Below, one piece after another: positions 18,522-27,507 of a DNA stretch of 64,000 nt. Origin of the DNA: Magnetovibrio blakemorei (lineage in GTDB: Bacteria; Pseudomonadota; Alphaproteobacteria; Rhodospirillales; Magnetovibrionaceae); assembly GCF_001746755.1 (NCBI RefSeq), contig NZ_MCGG01000021.1:114132-178131 (forward strand), written 5' to 3'. The notes beneath the pieces are model-generated. The model was not told the DNA's origin. It saw nothing but the letters and a program-made list of their open reading frames with translations, and did not search any database. Each line of letters begins with the position of its first letter. Position 1 is the stretch's first letter. A program made the position numbers and the translations under genes.

Positions 18522-19883
18522 CTACATTGCGACTTCGTACGGGCCAAGCTCACCGCCGAAGATCGCCGGATCGTACTCAACCTGTGAACGCGGCACTTCC
18601 TGCACCACGTCCAGAAGATCGAACTGGGACGTCGGGTTTTCGTTACCGCGCACGACCAAGACGCTCTTGAAGCACTGGTGATCAGAAGCGCGATATTCGG
18701 TTGCGCCGTTGCCCATGCCGTCAAACTTAAAGCCTTCCAGAGCTTTGATGACAGGAATGGGATTGAACGTGCCAGCCATTTCGCATGCGTTGGCATACAG
18801 CAGCGCCTGAACGTAGCAGGTGTGTGCGGCCATTGACGGCGGGAAGCCGTATTCAGCACCGAACGACTTAACAAAAGCCTGAGAACCGGCATCGGTCAAA
18901 GACCAGTTCCAGTTTGTGGTGCCCAAGATGCCTTTAATGTTGGGACCAGCGCCCTGCGCCATCAGACGGGAGAACAACGGAACAACGATCTCAAACTGTT
19001 TGCCGTTGACTTGCTTGTCACGCAGACCAAACTGAACAGCCTGGGTCAACGAGTTGATCATGTCTTTACCGTAGTGGTTCAAGATCAGAACGTCAGCGCC
19101 GGAGTTCAAAACCGGGGTGATGTACTGAGAGAAGTCACCGGCACCAACCGGGGTGCGCACGGTGTTGACCGTCTGCCAACCCAAAGCTTCGGTGGTGTTT
19201 TTGATCGATTCTTCCTGAGTCCAGCCCCAGGTGTAATCGGCGGTCAGGTGATAAGCGCGACGTTCTTTGCCGTACTCTTTTTCCAACACTGGGCCAAGCG
19301 CAGCGCCGGACATGTAAGCGTTGAAGAAATGACGGAAGCCATAACGCTTTTTGTCTTTACCCGTGGTGTCGTTGGAGTGGGTGAGACCAGCCATGAAGAT
19401 CGTGCCCATTTCTTGGCACAGGCCCTGAACGGCAACAGCAACACCGGAAGAAGAACCGCCGGTGATCATCAATGCGCCGTCTTTTTCAATCATGCGCTTG
19501 GCAGATGCACGTGCAGCGTCAGACTTGGTCTGCGTATCGCCCGTCACGTATTCGACTTTTTTGCCCAGAACGCCATTGCCCTTCAAAGACAGCGGCTTCA
19601 TGGTGTTCAGCATGCCGCCGTCACCTTCACCGTTGATGTGCTTGACGGCAAGCTTGTAGGCACGCAGTTCGTCAGCGCCTTCGTCCGCATACGCGCCGGT
19701 CTGCGGCACGTTGAAACCGAAGGTTACGCTTTTTGCGGCACCTGGATCGTTACGGAAACCAGCAGCATGTGCTTTGCTGGAGAAAATGGTCGGTGTAGCA
19801 AGAACCAAGCCGGACGCAGCGCCCGCCTTCAAAACACTACGACGCGAAACGCCTCCGGATTTACCCCGAGAAATATCAGACAT
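18522..19883 (-). CDS. Tat-exported substrate-binding protein of the ABC importer
   Basis: Periplasmic type I binding protein (LivK/amide-binding-like, 453 aa). The N-terminus carries a twin-arginine signal (SRRSVLKAG then a hydrophobic stretch ending near SKAHA, residues 14-40), unusual for LivK, which normally uses Sec. Mature-domain features include FGFNVPQTGAYADEG at the start of lobe one and GGSSSGVAVAVQ near the ligand site. AGGGAG lies 8 nt before the ATG. It is the first gene of the operon, as expected for the most abundant component. Substrate: a branched-chain amino acid, amide or similar small molecule; the sequence does not decide. Confidence 0.9.
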   Translation of the reverse strand: MSDISRGKSGGVSRRSVLKAGAASGLVLATPTIFSSKAHAAGFRNDPGAAKSVTFGFNVPQTGAYADEGADELRAYKLAVKHINGEGDGGMLNTMKPLSLKGNGVLGKKVEYVTGDTQTKSDAARASAKRMIEKDGALMITGGSSSGVAVAVQGLCQEMGTIFMAGLTHSNDTTGKDKKRYGFRHFFNAYMSGAALGPVLEKEYGKERRAYHLTADYTWGWTQEESIKNTTEALGWQTVNTVRTPVGAGDFSQYITPVLNSGADVLILNHYGKDMINSLTQAVQFGLRDKQVNGKQFEIVVPLFSRLMAQGAGPNIKGILGTTNWNWSLTDAGSQAFVKSFGAEYGFPPSMAAHTCYVQALLYANACEMAGTFNPIPVIKALEGFKFDGMGNGATEYRASDHQCFKSVLVVRGNENPTSQFDLLDVVQEVPRSQVEYDPAIFGGELGPYEVAM

Positions 19884-20096
19884 GTTTTAACTCCCTGATT
19901 GTTATAAGTCCCCGCCCCCCGGCTCAATCCGGGGAATACGGCTGTGTTCTTAAGAGGGGAGGCCTTGGGGAGGTCCGCGTTTATTATTTTTTGCCTGTAA
20001 TCCCTCGTTCACAGTGACAGTCAACAATTTTCACGATTCACGCGCCTAAGTCGACAACATTTTGCTTTTTCTTACGTTTTCATGTTAACTTTGAAA

Positions 20097-20122
20097 ACAA
20101 CAATGTTGTAAATGTGTAAACG
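20097..20122. promoter_or_regulatory. Candidate autoregulatory operator before the ScfR-like gene
   Basis: A perfect palindrome ACAACAATGTTGT (20097-20109) overlaps three direct copies of TGTAAA at 20107, 20115 and 20123, all within 50 nt of the regulator's ATG. The site also lies in the divergent promoter region of the ABC importer, so one regulator could control both. Binding by the ScfR-like protein is inferred. Confidence 0.4.
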
Positions 20123-20147
20123 GTGTAAATTTTCAAGGTTTGTGTAG

Positions 20148-21767
20148 ATGGTAAAAAATATCATGTTGGGCACCCGTTTGCGCCGATTGCGCAACGATCG
20201 TGGCCTTTCACAAGTTAAACTCGCAGATCAGCTTGGTATTTCCGCCAGTTACCTCAATCTTATCGAGCACAATCGGCGAACGCTCACCGTGCCGCTGTTG
20301 CTGCGCCTCAGCCAAATTCTCGAAGTTGATCCCCAGGTTTTCTCCCCCCAGCAAGAAAACATCCTCAGCGCGCAGGTTGTGGAAACGCTGCACGACCCAA
20401 TGTTTGCCGATTTACATTTAAGTGACGTAGATATCGGCGCCCTGGTCGCAGATACGCCGCAATTGTGCCAGGCCGTGCAAAAAGCCTATGGGGCCTACCG
20501 CAAAGCCCATGACGATTTACAAATGGTCAGTGAGCGCCTGGCCCAAGATCCTGTGATTTCCAACGCCGGGTATCGCTTGCGCATGTTGTTGACGTCGATC
20601 TTGTCGTTTTCGGAAATTCTCCACGACACCGATGATTTGAGCGACAACGAACGCCAAGATTTTTCCAAAATTGTCATGAACGAAACGGAGAACCTTTCCG
20701 AAGCTGTCACCGACATGTTAGGCCTCATTACTGGTGATGGGCTGATGAACGTTGCGGGCGGACTGTCGCCCACCGAAGCGGTCACGGACTTTATGCAAGC
20801 CAACAACAATCACTTTCTGGAGTTGGAAGAGGCCGCAACGGAATTGCGCCAACAAGCCGGCTTGGATGGCCGTGCCCCGTACCTGCGCCTTGCTGGATTT
20901 TTGCAAGAACGCCACGGCGTCCGCGTCGAAACCGCTGGCCCTGAACAGCACGAAACCGCCGCCACGGTGTATGATGAAGAAAATCGGCTGCTGATCATAT
21001 CGCGCGCACTGCCCCAACCCAGCGTTAATTTTCACTTGGCCCTCTTTGCCGGAAAGCTGTCGTATGGTCCACAGCTGGAACGTCTCGTCAATGTTCCGGA
21101 GCTTCCCAACGAGGCCGCCCGCAAACGCGGCATCGCGGCGCTGGCGAACTATTTTGCCGGGGCCTGCTTAATGCCCTACGCCGACATGCTCAGCGCCGCA
21201 GAAGAAACGCGATATGACATCGGCCAATTGCGTCAGCACTTTTCCGTCACCTTTGAACAGGTTTGTCACCGCCTCACCACACTGCGCAATCCAAGCGCTT
21301 CGGGCATTCCCTTGCATTTGATCCGGGTTGACGTGGCGGGCAATATTTCCAAGCGCTTCAGCGCATCGGGCTTGCGCATCCCCAAATACGGCAGCGCCTG
21401 TCCGCGTTGGGTTGTACACCATGCCTTCATGACGCCGGGGCGCATTTGCACCCAGATGGACCGTATGTCCGACGGTTCACGCTATTTCAATGTTGCGCGC
21501 ACCGTCAGTAAACCCGTGCTCAATTACCGCCAGCCGCAAAGCCATTACGCGGTATCGATTGGCTGTGAAATTAACGATGCCAGGCGGATGATTTATTCCG
21601 ACGGTCTTGATTTAGACCACGCCAAAACGCCTGTGTTGGTGGGGGTCGCCTGTCGCCTGTGTGATCGCCTAGACTGCGCCCAGCGCGCTGCACCGCCGCC
21701 GCCGCAAGCCATAGCGTCGCAAACCCGGCGAGGACGAAACATTTCACCGGGCATTGGCGAAAGTTAA
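20148..21767 (+). CDS. ScfR-type XRE regulator (short-chain fatty acyl regulator family)
   Basis: DNA-binding regulator of the RamB/PrpR-like group. An XRE helix-turn-helix opens the protein (LGTRLRRLRNDRGLSQ...SASYLNLIEHNRR, about residues 7-45), the middle has an IrrE-like, probably non-peptidase region (about 230-360), and the C-terminus has the family's ligand domain with the Cys pattern CRLCDRLDCAQR (about 500-512). The 539-residue length is slightly above the usual 460-480, because a stretch at about 90-190 is extra and the tail is longer. Relatives respond to acyl-CoA and control propionate, acetate or glyoxylate pathways. It diverges from the importer operon. Confidence 0.88.
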   Translation: MVKNIMLGTRLRRLRNDRGLSQVKLADQLGISASYLNLIEHNRRTLTVPLLLRLSQILEVDPQVFSPQQENILSAQVVETLHDPMFADLHLSDVDIGALVADTPQLCQAVQKAYGAYRKAHDDLQMVSERLAQDPVISNAGYRLRMLLTSILSFSEILHDTDDLSDNERQDFSKIVMNETENLSEAVTDMLGLITGDGLMNVAGGLSPTEAVTDFMQANNNHFLELEEAATELRQQAGLDGRAPYLRLAGFLQERHGVRVETAGPEQHETAATVYDEENRLLIISRALPQPSVNFHLALFAGKLSYGPQLERLVNVPELPNEAARKRGIAALANYFAGACLMPYADMLSAAEETRYDIGQLRQHFSVTFEQVCHRLTTLRNPSASGIPLHLIRVDVAGNISKRFSASGLRIPKYGSACPRWVVHHAFMTPGRICTQMDRMSDGSRYFNVARTVSKPVLNYRQPQSHYAVSIGCEINDARRMIYSDGLDLDHAKTPVLVGVACRLCDRLDCAQRAAPPPPQAIASQTRRGRNISPGIGES

Positions 21768-21776
21768 GACGGCCCT

Positions 21777-24062
21777 TTAAGACAACACGGAACAACACGC
21801 CACCCACGCTTGGCCAAAGCTCAGCCCGCCATCGCCCGGCGGCAAGGCTTGGGGCTTGCGAACGGACAGCCCTTTGCTCAACAGGCGCCGTTCCAACCCT
21901 TCGGCCAAGACCCTGTTTTGTAGGCACCCGCCGGACAAGGCAATTTGCTTCACCCCTGAGGTTTCCGCCAAACGTGCGGCCCAATCCGCGAGTGCTTCAA
22001 TCAGCGTGCCATGAAAAAGGTTGGCCCCAACAATGGGGTCTAAATCCGCAAGAACGGCCAACAACGGTGACAGGTCCAATGTTGTGCCGTTGATCTGCCA
22101 GCCGTTTTTCAGTACTTGAACCTCCGTCACCAAGGCTTCCAATTTCATCGGTGCTTGGCCGTCAAAACTGGCGATGGGCTGCACGTTCAAGAGCCCCGCC
22201 GCCGCATCAAACAAGCGCCCACAACTGGTCGACGGCACAACATTAACGTTGCGCTCCAGCATTTGCTTGAGCAGCCCGCTAGCGCCCATATCGCCCAAAT
22301 GACCATAGCGCGCTTCGATTTCATCACCGCGCCCCAGTTGATACAAAACGGCCGCGCCAATGCGCCACGGCGCACGGAAGGCGCTTTCGCCCCCCGGCAG
22401 CGGCAACGGAGCCAAATGGCCGAGGCGCGTGTACTCGGCACCGTTCACCAACAAGGCTTCACCGCCCCAATTGAGCGGACCTTCCCCCTCGCCCCCGCCC
22501 TCACCCAAACCAAACCCATCCAACGCCAGCCCCAACACGGGACCTTCAAGACCATGCTCCGCCACCACCGCCGCCACGTGGGCGTGGTGGTGTTGCACGC
22601 CAAGGGCCGGGATGGACAGCTCATCGCCGAGCCCTTGGGCAAAGCGGGTCGCGTAAAAATCGGGATGCAGGTCATGCGCCAGCCACTGGGGCCGCACCTC
22701 GGTGATCGACAGCATATGGTGGACGGTTTCTTCAAAAAAAATCAGCCCTTGGGGGGTGTCCAAATCGCCGATGTGCTGAGAAACAAAAGCCTGATCGCCC
22801 CGGGTCACGCAAATGGTGGATTTCAGATGACCGCCTAAGGCCAGCCCCGACGGCACCGAGTGGGGCAGTTTCAGCGCCATTGGCACATAGCCCCGGGCGC
22901 GGCGGATAAACGTCGGCGCGGCCCCGATCATGCGCACCACGCTGTCATCGGTACGCAGCAAAATATCACGGTCATGCGACACAATGGCGTCGACAATACC
23001 GTCCAAACGCCGCTCGGCTTCTTCATTGCCGATCACCAAAGGCTCACCGCCCGGATTTGCACTGGTCATCACCAAGGCAAAGTCTTGGAGATCATCCAAC
23101 CACGCCGTCCCCGGCGGCTGCCCGGCGTAGGCATGAAACAACAAATAATGAATGGGCGTATAGGGCAGCATCACGCCAATCTCAGCCAGACCCGGCGCGA
23201 TGGACGGTGCCAAATCTGAAGAATGGCATTTGGGCACGATCACGATGGGGCGTGCGGTTGAACACAACTGCGCTTCGGCCACCACATCCAGTTTGGCGTA
23301 TTTTTGCAGCGACGCGCTGTTCACCGCCATGATCGCGAACGGCTTTTCTTCGCGGTTCTTACGTTCGCGCAGGCGCACCACGACGTCTTCATTGTGCGCA
23401 TCACAGACAATGTGAAAACCGCCCAGTCCCTTAATGGCGAGAATTTCACCGGCTTTTAGGCGCCGTACAATCTCGGCAGGTTCCATGGATAATATTGGCC
23501 CACACAGCGGACAGGCCACCGGCTGGGCATGAAAACGGCGATCATTTGGATCTGAGTATTCAGCGGCACACGCGGCACACATCTCAAAAGCGGCCATGGA
23601 CGTCGAGGGCCGGTCATAGGGCAACCGACGGGTGATGGTAAAACGCGGGCCACAGTGGGTACAGTTGATAAAGGGATAGCCATAATGGCGATCGTTGGGG
23701 TCGAACAATTCCTCAAGGCAGGCATCGCACACGGTGGCGTCGGGTGGCACAGATGTCCCCACCAGACCCTTTTGGCTGTGGCGAATTTCAAAACCGTTTT
23801 TGCCAACAACGTCCACATCCTCAACCAAGACGTCGTCGATGTGCGCCAGCGGCGGAGCCTCTTCGCCCAACGCTTTCAAAAACGAGGCCACGCTGGCGGG
23901 GTTGCCCTCGACCTCCAGCAACACGCCGTCGCCGTCGTTCAGCACCCACCCCCCCAGCATAAAGCGGGTCGCCAAGCCGTTGACAAAGGGGCGAAAGCCG
24001 ACCCCTTGAACGATGCCGCGCACCCGCACATGAACACGTCTTTGAAGCTTGGGTGAAGTCAT
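21777..24062 (-). CDS. hypF: Carbamoyltransferase HypF
   Basis: Maturation factor that uses carbamoyl phosphate and ATP to carbamoylate HypE for the CN ligands of [NiFe]-hydrogenase. Domains in order: acylphosphatase (about 8-95, VRVRGIVQGVGFRPFVNGLA), two zinc fingers (CDACLEE/CTHCGPR and CAACAAE/CPLCGP, about 110-190), a YrdC-like domain (about 200-385) and a Kae1-like carbamoyltransferase domain (QHHHAHVAAV near 475; SGGCLQNRVL near 715). The 761-residue length is complete. No other hyp or hydrogenase gene is adjacent, so the rest of the pathway would be elsewhere. It is convergent with the ScfR-like gene, 9 nt apart. Confidence 0.96.
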   Translation of the reverse strand: MTSPKLQRRVHVRVRGIVQGVGFRPFVNGLATRFMLGGWVLNDGDGVLLEVEGNPASVASFLKALGEEAPPLAHIDDVLVEDVDVVGKNGFEIRHSQKGLVGTSVPPDATVCDACLEELFDPNDRHYGYPFINCTHCGPRFTITRRLPYDRPSTSMAAFEMCAACAAEYSDPNDRRFHAQPVACPLCGPILSMEPAEIVRRLKAGEILAIKGLGGFHIVCDAHNEDVVVRLRERKNREEKPFAIMAVNSASLQKYAKLDVVAEAQLCSTARPIVIVPKCHSSDLAPSIAPGLAEIGVMLPYTPIHYLLFHAYAGQPPGTAWLDDLQDFALVMTSANPGGEPLVIGNEEAERRLDGIVDAIVSHDRDILLRTDDSVVRMIGAAPTFIRRARGYVPMALKLPHSVPSGLALGGHLKSTICVTRGDQAFVSQHIGDLDTPQGLIFFEETVHHMLSITEVRPQWLAHDLHPDFYATRFAQGLGDELSIPALGVQHHHAHVAAVVAEHGLEGPVLGLALDGFGLGEGGGEGEGPLNWGGEALLVNGAEYTRLGHLAPLPLPGGESAFRAPWRIGAAVLYQLGRGDEIEARYGHLGDMGASGLLKQMLERNVNVVPSTSCGRLFDAAAGLLNVQPIASFDGQAPMKLEALVTEVQVLKNGWQINGTTLDLSPLLAVLADLDPIVGANLFHGTLIEALADWAARLAETSGVKQIALSGGCLQNRVLAEGLERRLLSKGLSVRKPQALPPGDGGLSFGQAWVACCSVLS

Positions 24063-24086
24063 CTCTATCGATTTCCAAATCTTGCT

Positions 24087-24461
24087 TTAGCGTCCGGGAA
24101 GGCCGACCCGAACCACTTTTCCACCCACACCATGAACCTTGTCATGGGCGCGCACATCAACATCCTTCACGTCTTCGGGGATGTTCACACCACTCAGCGA
24201 ACGGGTAAAGGGCTGCTCGGTTTCATGAGGATGGAGCAACACGCGGGTGCCCAGTACATCACCCTTCGGACTCACAATTTCAAAAGCATCGGCATAATGA
24301 TCCCAGCCCGTATCTGCATGTTGAACGGTGACGTCGAAACGATAGGTTCCATCGGCGGAAATCTGGACGTCAACATTCATCACGTCTGCTTGCCCCGCAT
24401 GCGCTAAAGAGGCCAAAATCATCAGGGCCGTCATAAATGGGACAAAGCTCTTAAAGATCAT
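24087..24461 (-). CDS. Small secreted protein of unknown function
   Basis: A 124-residue protein with a Sec signal peptide (about 1-22, cleavage after AHA) and a mature part of alternating polar and hydrophobic residues that suggests a beta-sandwich (DVQISADGTYRFDVTVQH). It contains several histidines and one tryptophan, but no cysteine. It is translationally coupled to the upstream glycerophosphodiesterase (11-nt overlap) and lies 24 nt before hypF, so the three are probably one transcript. I do not recognise a named family. Confidence 0.75.
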   Translation of the reverse strand: MIFKSFVPFMTALMILASLAHAGQADVMNVDVQISADGTYRFDVTVQHADTGWDHYADAFEIVSPKGDVLGTRVLLHPHETEQPFTRSLSGVNIPEDVKDVDVRAHDKVHGVGGKVVRVGLPGR

Positions 24462-25224
24462 CGGCGCATTCCTTTAACAGCACATCCGGTCGGTCGGTAA
24501 ACACACCATCCACTCCCCACGAAAACAGCATCTTTGCCCGAGCGGGATCGTTGACGGTGAAGACGTGCACACGGTGGCCCGCGTCATGAACACTTTGGAC
24601 CAATTGGGAGCTCACAAACGGATCGTGACAATGCAACGCAACGCAACCCCACTGTGCCATGCGCTGCCGCCAATCGGTGGGCACCGCATCGGTGAGATAT
24701 CCTTTTGCCACATCTGGCATCCGTCCGGCGAATAGATCCATGGCCAAGGCATTGAAGGACGTCACCACCAGGGCATCGATACTAGGGGTTTTGTTTTGCA
24801 AAACGTCAACGATGGCCGCCACCGTCGGCTGTTCCCAACCCGCCGTGGGTTTGATTTCCAGGTTCACCTTGACGCCCTGCTCCAGCGCCCAATCCAGCAC
24901 CGCGCTGAGGGTCGGGATGCGCTCCCCCGCAAATTCAGGACCAAACCAACTGCCAACGTCGAGGGCTTGCAGCTGGGTCAAAGATTTTAAGATCACCGGG
25001 CCGACGCCGTCGCTGCACCGGGCAAGATCATCATCGTGCATCAACACAGCGACCCCATCCGAACTGACGGTGACGTCAAATTCAACCGCCCGCGCACCCA
25101 AAGCAAAAGCCTTTTCGAAGGCCGCCAAGGTGTTTTCCGGGGCCAAACCACTGGCACCGCGATGGGCGATGATTTTACCCAGACATCCTCTGTTGGGCGC
25201 ATAACTTGGTGAACAGACCGACAT
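24451..25224 (-). CDS. Glycerophosphodiester phosphodiesterase
   Basis: Hydrolyses glycerophosphodiesters to glycerol-3-phosphate and an alcohol, in phospholipid turnover. The TIM-barrel signature is clear: AHRGASGLAPENTLAAFEKA (about 20-39) with the catalytic His, then VEFDVTVSSDGVAVLMHDD holding the metal ligands and second His, and late ANDPARA-type and GVDGVFTDRPD strands. The 257-residue length is normal and no signal peptide is seen, so it is cytoplasmic (UgpQ-like). It is the first gene of a small operon with the secreted protein and hypF. Confidence 0.92.
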   Translation of the reverse strand: MSVCSPSYAPNRGCLGKIIAHRGASGLAPENTLAAFEKAFALGARAVEFDVTVSSDGVAVLMHDDDLARCSDGVGPVILKSLTQLQALDVGSWFGPEFAGERIPTLSAVLDWALEQGVKVNLEIKPTAGWEQPTVAAIVDVLQNKTPSIDALVVTSFNALAMDLFAGRMPDVAKGYLTDAVPTDWRQRMAQWGCVALHCHDPFVSSQLVQSVHDAGHRVHVFTVNDPARAKMLFSWGVDGVFTDRPDVLLKECADDL

Positions 25225-25287
25225 TTAAAGCCTCAAGGCAAACGGTTGACGTTTCTGGAGTATGACGGACAAGCACTCCAAAAAACA

Positions 25288-25319
25288 ACCCCGCCGGATG
25301 CATGTGCACCCGGCGGGGT
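25288..25319 (-). terminator. Rho-independent terminator of the nap operon
   Basis: ACCCCGCCGG and CCGGCGGGGT form a perfect 10-bp GC-rich stem with a 12-nt loop, followed on the minus strand by TGTTTTTTGG. It lies 29 nt past the end of napC. Confidence 0.9.
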
Positions 25320-25347
25320 CAGGAGATGGTTATGACAACGTTGCCGT

Positions 25348-25998
25348 TTATTGACTATTCGGTTTTCCGACGTTGGAACTTCCAACGTTGGGGATACCCT
25401 CAACGTTCTGGATCCCAGCGGGCAATTCATGCGCGATGCCTTTATGGCAGTCGATACAGGTCATGCCATTATCAATGGCTTCTTCATGACGGCCGCGGGA
25501 GCGTTTTTCCTGCACGACAAAATCCATGAATTCAAAGTTATGGCAGTTACGGCATTCACGTGAATCCGTTTCTTTCATCACTTTCCAGACATTCTTCGCC
25601 AGTTCCAGGCGTTTGCCCTCATATTTTTCGCGGGTGTCGATGGTGCCCAGGAAATGATGCAACAATTCGTTCGACGCCTGAATTTTACGGGCCATTTTAT
25701 GCACCCAGGTTTTTGGCACGTGGCAATCCGGACACGTTGCGCGCACCCCGGTGCGGTTTGAATAGTGAACCGTTTGCTTGTATTCGCGGTAAACGTTGGT
25801 TTCCATTTCATGACACGTAATACAGAATGATTCCGTATTGGTCATTTCCAAGGACCAGTTGAAGCCACCCCAAAACAGGATGCCGCTAAAAAATCCAACC
25901 ACCAGAAGTGTCCCCATGGCGTAACGCGCGGTGGGGCGACGAAACCCTTTCCACATCCGGCCCAGGAATGAATTGCTGTCTTCGTTCGAGGCGCTCAT
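25348..25998 (-). CDS. napC: Membrane-anchored tetraheme cytochrome NapC
   Basis: Quinol dehydrogenase of the NapC/NirT family that passes electrons from the quinol pool to NapB and NapA. One membrane anchor (about 27-49) is followed by four CxxCH heme sites at residues 59, 89, 149 and 181. At 216 residues it is slightly longer than minimal NapC because of a C-terminal tail (about 196-216) containing three NVG/NVE repeats, whose DNA carries repeated CCAACGTTGG-like words. It is the last gene of napFDAGHBC, 74 nt after napB. Confidence 0.95.
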   Translation of the reverse strand: MSASNEDSNSFLGRMWKGFRRPTARYAMGTLLVVGFFSGILFWGGFNWSLEMTNTESFCITCHEMETNVYREYKQTVHYSNRTGVRATCPDCHVPKTWVHKMARKIQASNELLHHFLGTIDTREKYEGKRLELAKNVWKVMKETDSRECRNCHNFEFMDFVVQEKRSRGRHEEAIDNGMTCIDCHKGIAHELPAGIQNVEGIPNVGSSNVGKPNSQ

Positions 25999-26072
25999 AG
26001 CTTATCCCCCCTCTCGCATGTGTGTGCTGACCCCATCTGAGGGAGTCGTCTCTATTTGGGACACGATCGACA

Positions 26073-26528
26073 TCACTTCATCTCATTCGACGAAGTGAAC
26101 GTGTTGGGCACAAGCGCTTGAGCTTGGGCCTGCGGAACGTGACACTGATTACAGAACCAACGACTGCCAGACACTTTGTTCAGGCGCACACCGGTAGGAC
26201 TGACGTAATGCGTTTCACTGATTTTAGGCGCATTCGCCTCTACGTTCTGCGGCCAATCGTGGCAGCCTAGGCACTGATTTGCTTTCAGATCGATTTCGTA
26301 TTTATCGATATTGTGCGGAATTAACGGCGGTTGCTGACGGTAGTTGCGGGTAAACCGCTTACCGGTATCTTGCCGATTGAGATCGGCCGCAGCCACATCT
26401 TCATCAATAGCCGCAACACCGCGTAACGACAGCACAGTTTCCCCCGCATATGCACCGCTTACGTTCACGAACGCCGCAAATGCCCAAACGACCACTGTTA
26501 AGGTCGTTATCTTGATCCAAGTCTTCAT
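26073..26528 (-). CDS. napB: Periplasmic diheme cytochrome NapB
   Basis: Small subunit of periplasmic nitrate reductase. Signal peptide about 1-28 (cleavage after AYA). Heme sites are CLGCH (86-90) and CNQCH (126-130), with the typical PPLIPHNIDKY segment at about 67-77 that carries a distal His ligand. The 151-residue length is normal. It lies between napH and napC. Confidence 0.95.
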   Translation of the reverse strand: MKTWIKITTLTVVVWAFAAFVNVSGAYAGETVLSLRGVAAIDEDVAAADLNRQDTGKRFTRNYRQQPPLIPHNIDKYEIDLKANQCLGCHDWPQNVEANAPKISETHYVSPTGVRLNKVSGSRWFCNQCHVPQAQAQALVPNTFTSSNEMK

Positions 26529-26577
26529 GACCAGTCTCCCTTTCTAGCCCTGATGGGCATAACCATCTACGCAGCGC

Positions 26578-27507
26578 TCAGGCCGCGTGCCGATCCGTTG
26601 AAATCATTTTGTCTTTATCGTTAAACTTGTCATCCGTTGATGCATTGTTGAACCGAACATCAAAGGCAAAAACATCTTTGGAACACACATCGATGCAACG
26701 CCCACAGTTGGTGCAATCGCCCGACAGAATAATAGGACCTACCCCCCCGTCTGCACCGCGCAACGCGGGCGTGATCACGTGGGGCTCAGGACATATGGCG
26801 TAACAGTCCATGCAGTCGTTACAGGCTTGACGCTTGGCGGCGGAAACACGCACCAAACTCACCTTACCGAGCAGTCCGTAAAACGCGCCCATGGGACACA
26901 AATGCCCGCACCAGCCACGCCGACTGACCACCAAATCATACAAGAATACCGCCAGCGCCACCGTCCAGACATAGCCAACGCCGTAGACCAATCCCCGATG
27001 CAAAATCGTGACCGGGTTCAAAAGCTCCCACGCCATTATGCCGGTGATCAACGCCGTCACCATAACCGAAGCTAAAATCCACAACCGTGTTTCACGCCCA
27101 GGCTGCCAACCTTTGGATAAATCGAACCGTCTGACCAACCACAAAGACGCGTCGGTAACGATGTTCATCGGGCAGACAAACGAACAATACGCACGACCGC
27201 CCACCAGTGCATAAAACACCAAGACGATGGCCGCACCGATCAGGGCCGTTCCCGCCGCCAAGTGCCCCGCCAGCAAACTTTGCAAGACGATGAACGGATC
27301 GGACAAGGGCACGGTGCCCAAAATCAAACTGGATGTCAGGTTGCCCTTCAAAATCCATGCGCCCGTATAAGGGACCAACAGCGGACTGGCCAAAAACAAC
27401 GCCAAGATGCTCAATTGCACGGCACGGCGCACCAACAGCCACTTGTGGGCCGCCAGCCAACCACGGGCTTTCACGGCATCAAATCCGGGATAGGTTTTTG
27501 CGCTCAT
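26578..27507 (-). CDS. napH: Membrane ferredoxin-type protein NapH
   Basis: Quinol dehydrogenase component with about 4-5 membrane helices, two membrane-associated CxxxCP motifs ([16 protein letters not shown]) and two [4Fe-4S] clusters ([12 protein letters not shown] about residue 225, [11 protein letters not shown] about 260). With NapG it forms a second route from ubiquinol to NapA beside NapC. Its start overlaps napG by 4 nt. Confidence 0.95.
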   Translation of the reverse strand: MSAKTYPGFDAVKARGWLAAHKWLLVRRAVQLSILALFLASPLLVPYTGAWILKGNLTSSLILGTVPLSDPFIVLQSLLAGHLAAGTALIGAAIVLVFYALVGGRAYCSFVCPMNIVTDASLWLVRRFDLSKGWQPGRETRLWILASVMVTALITGIMAWELLNPVTILHRGLVYGVGYVWTVALAVFLYDLVVSRRGWCGHLCPMGAFYGLLGKVSLVRVSAAKRQACNDCMDCYAICPEPHVITPALRGADGGVGPIILSGDCTNCGRCIDVCSKDVFAFDVRFNNASTDDKFNDKDKMISTDRHAA

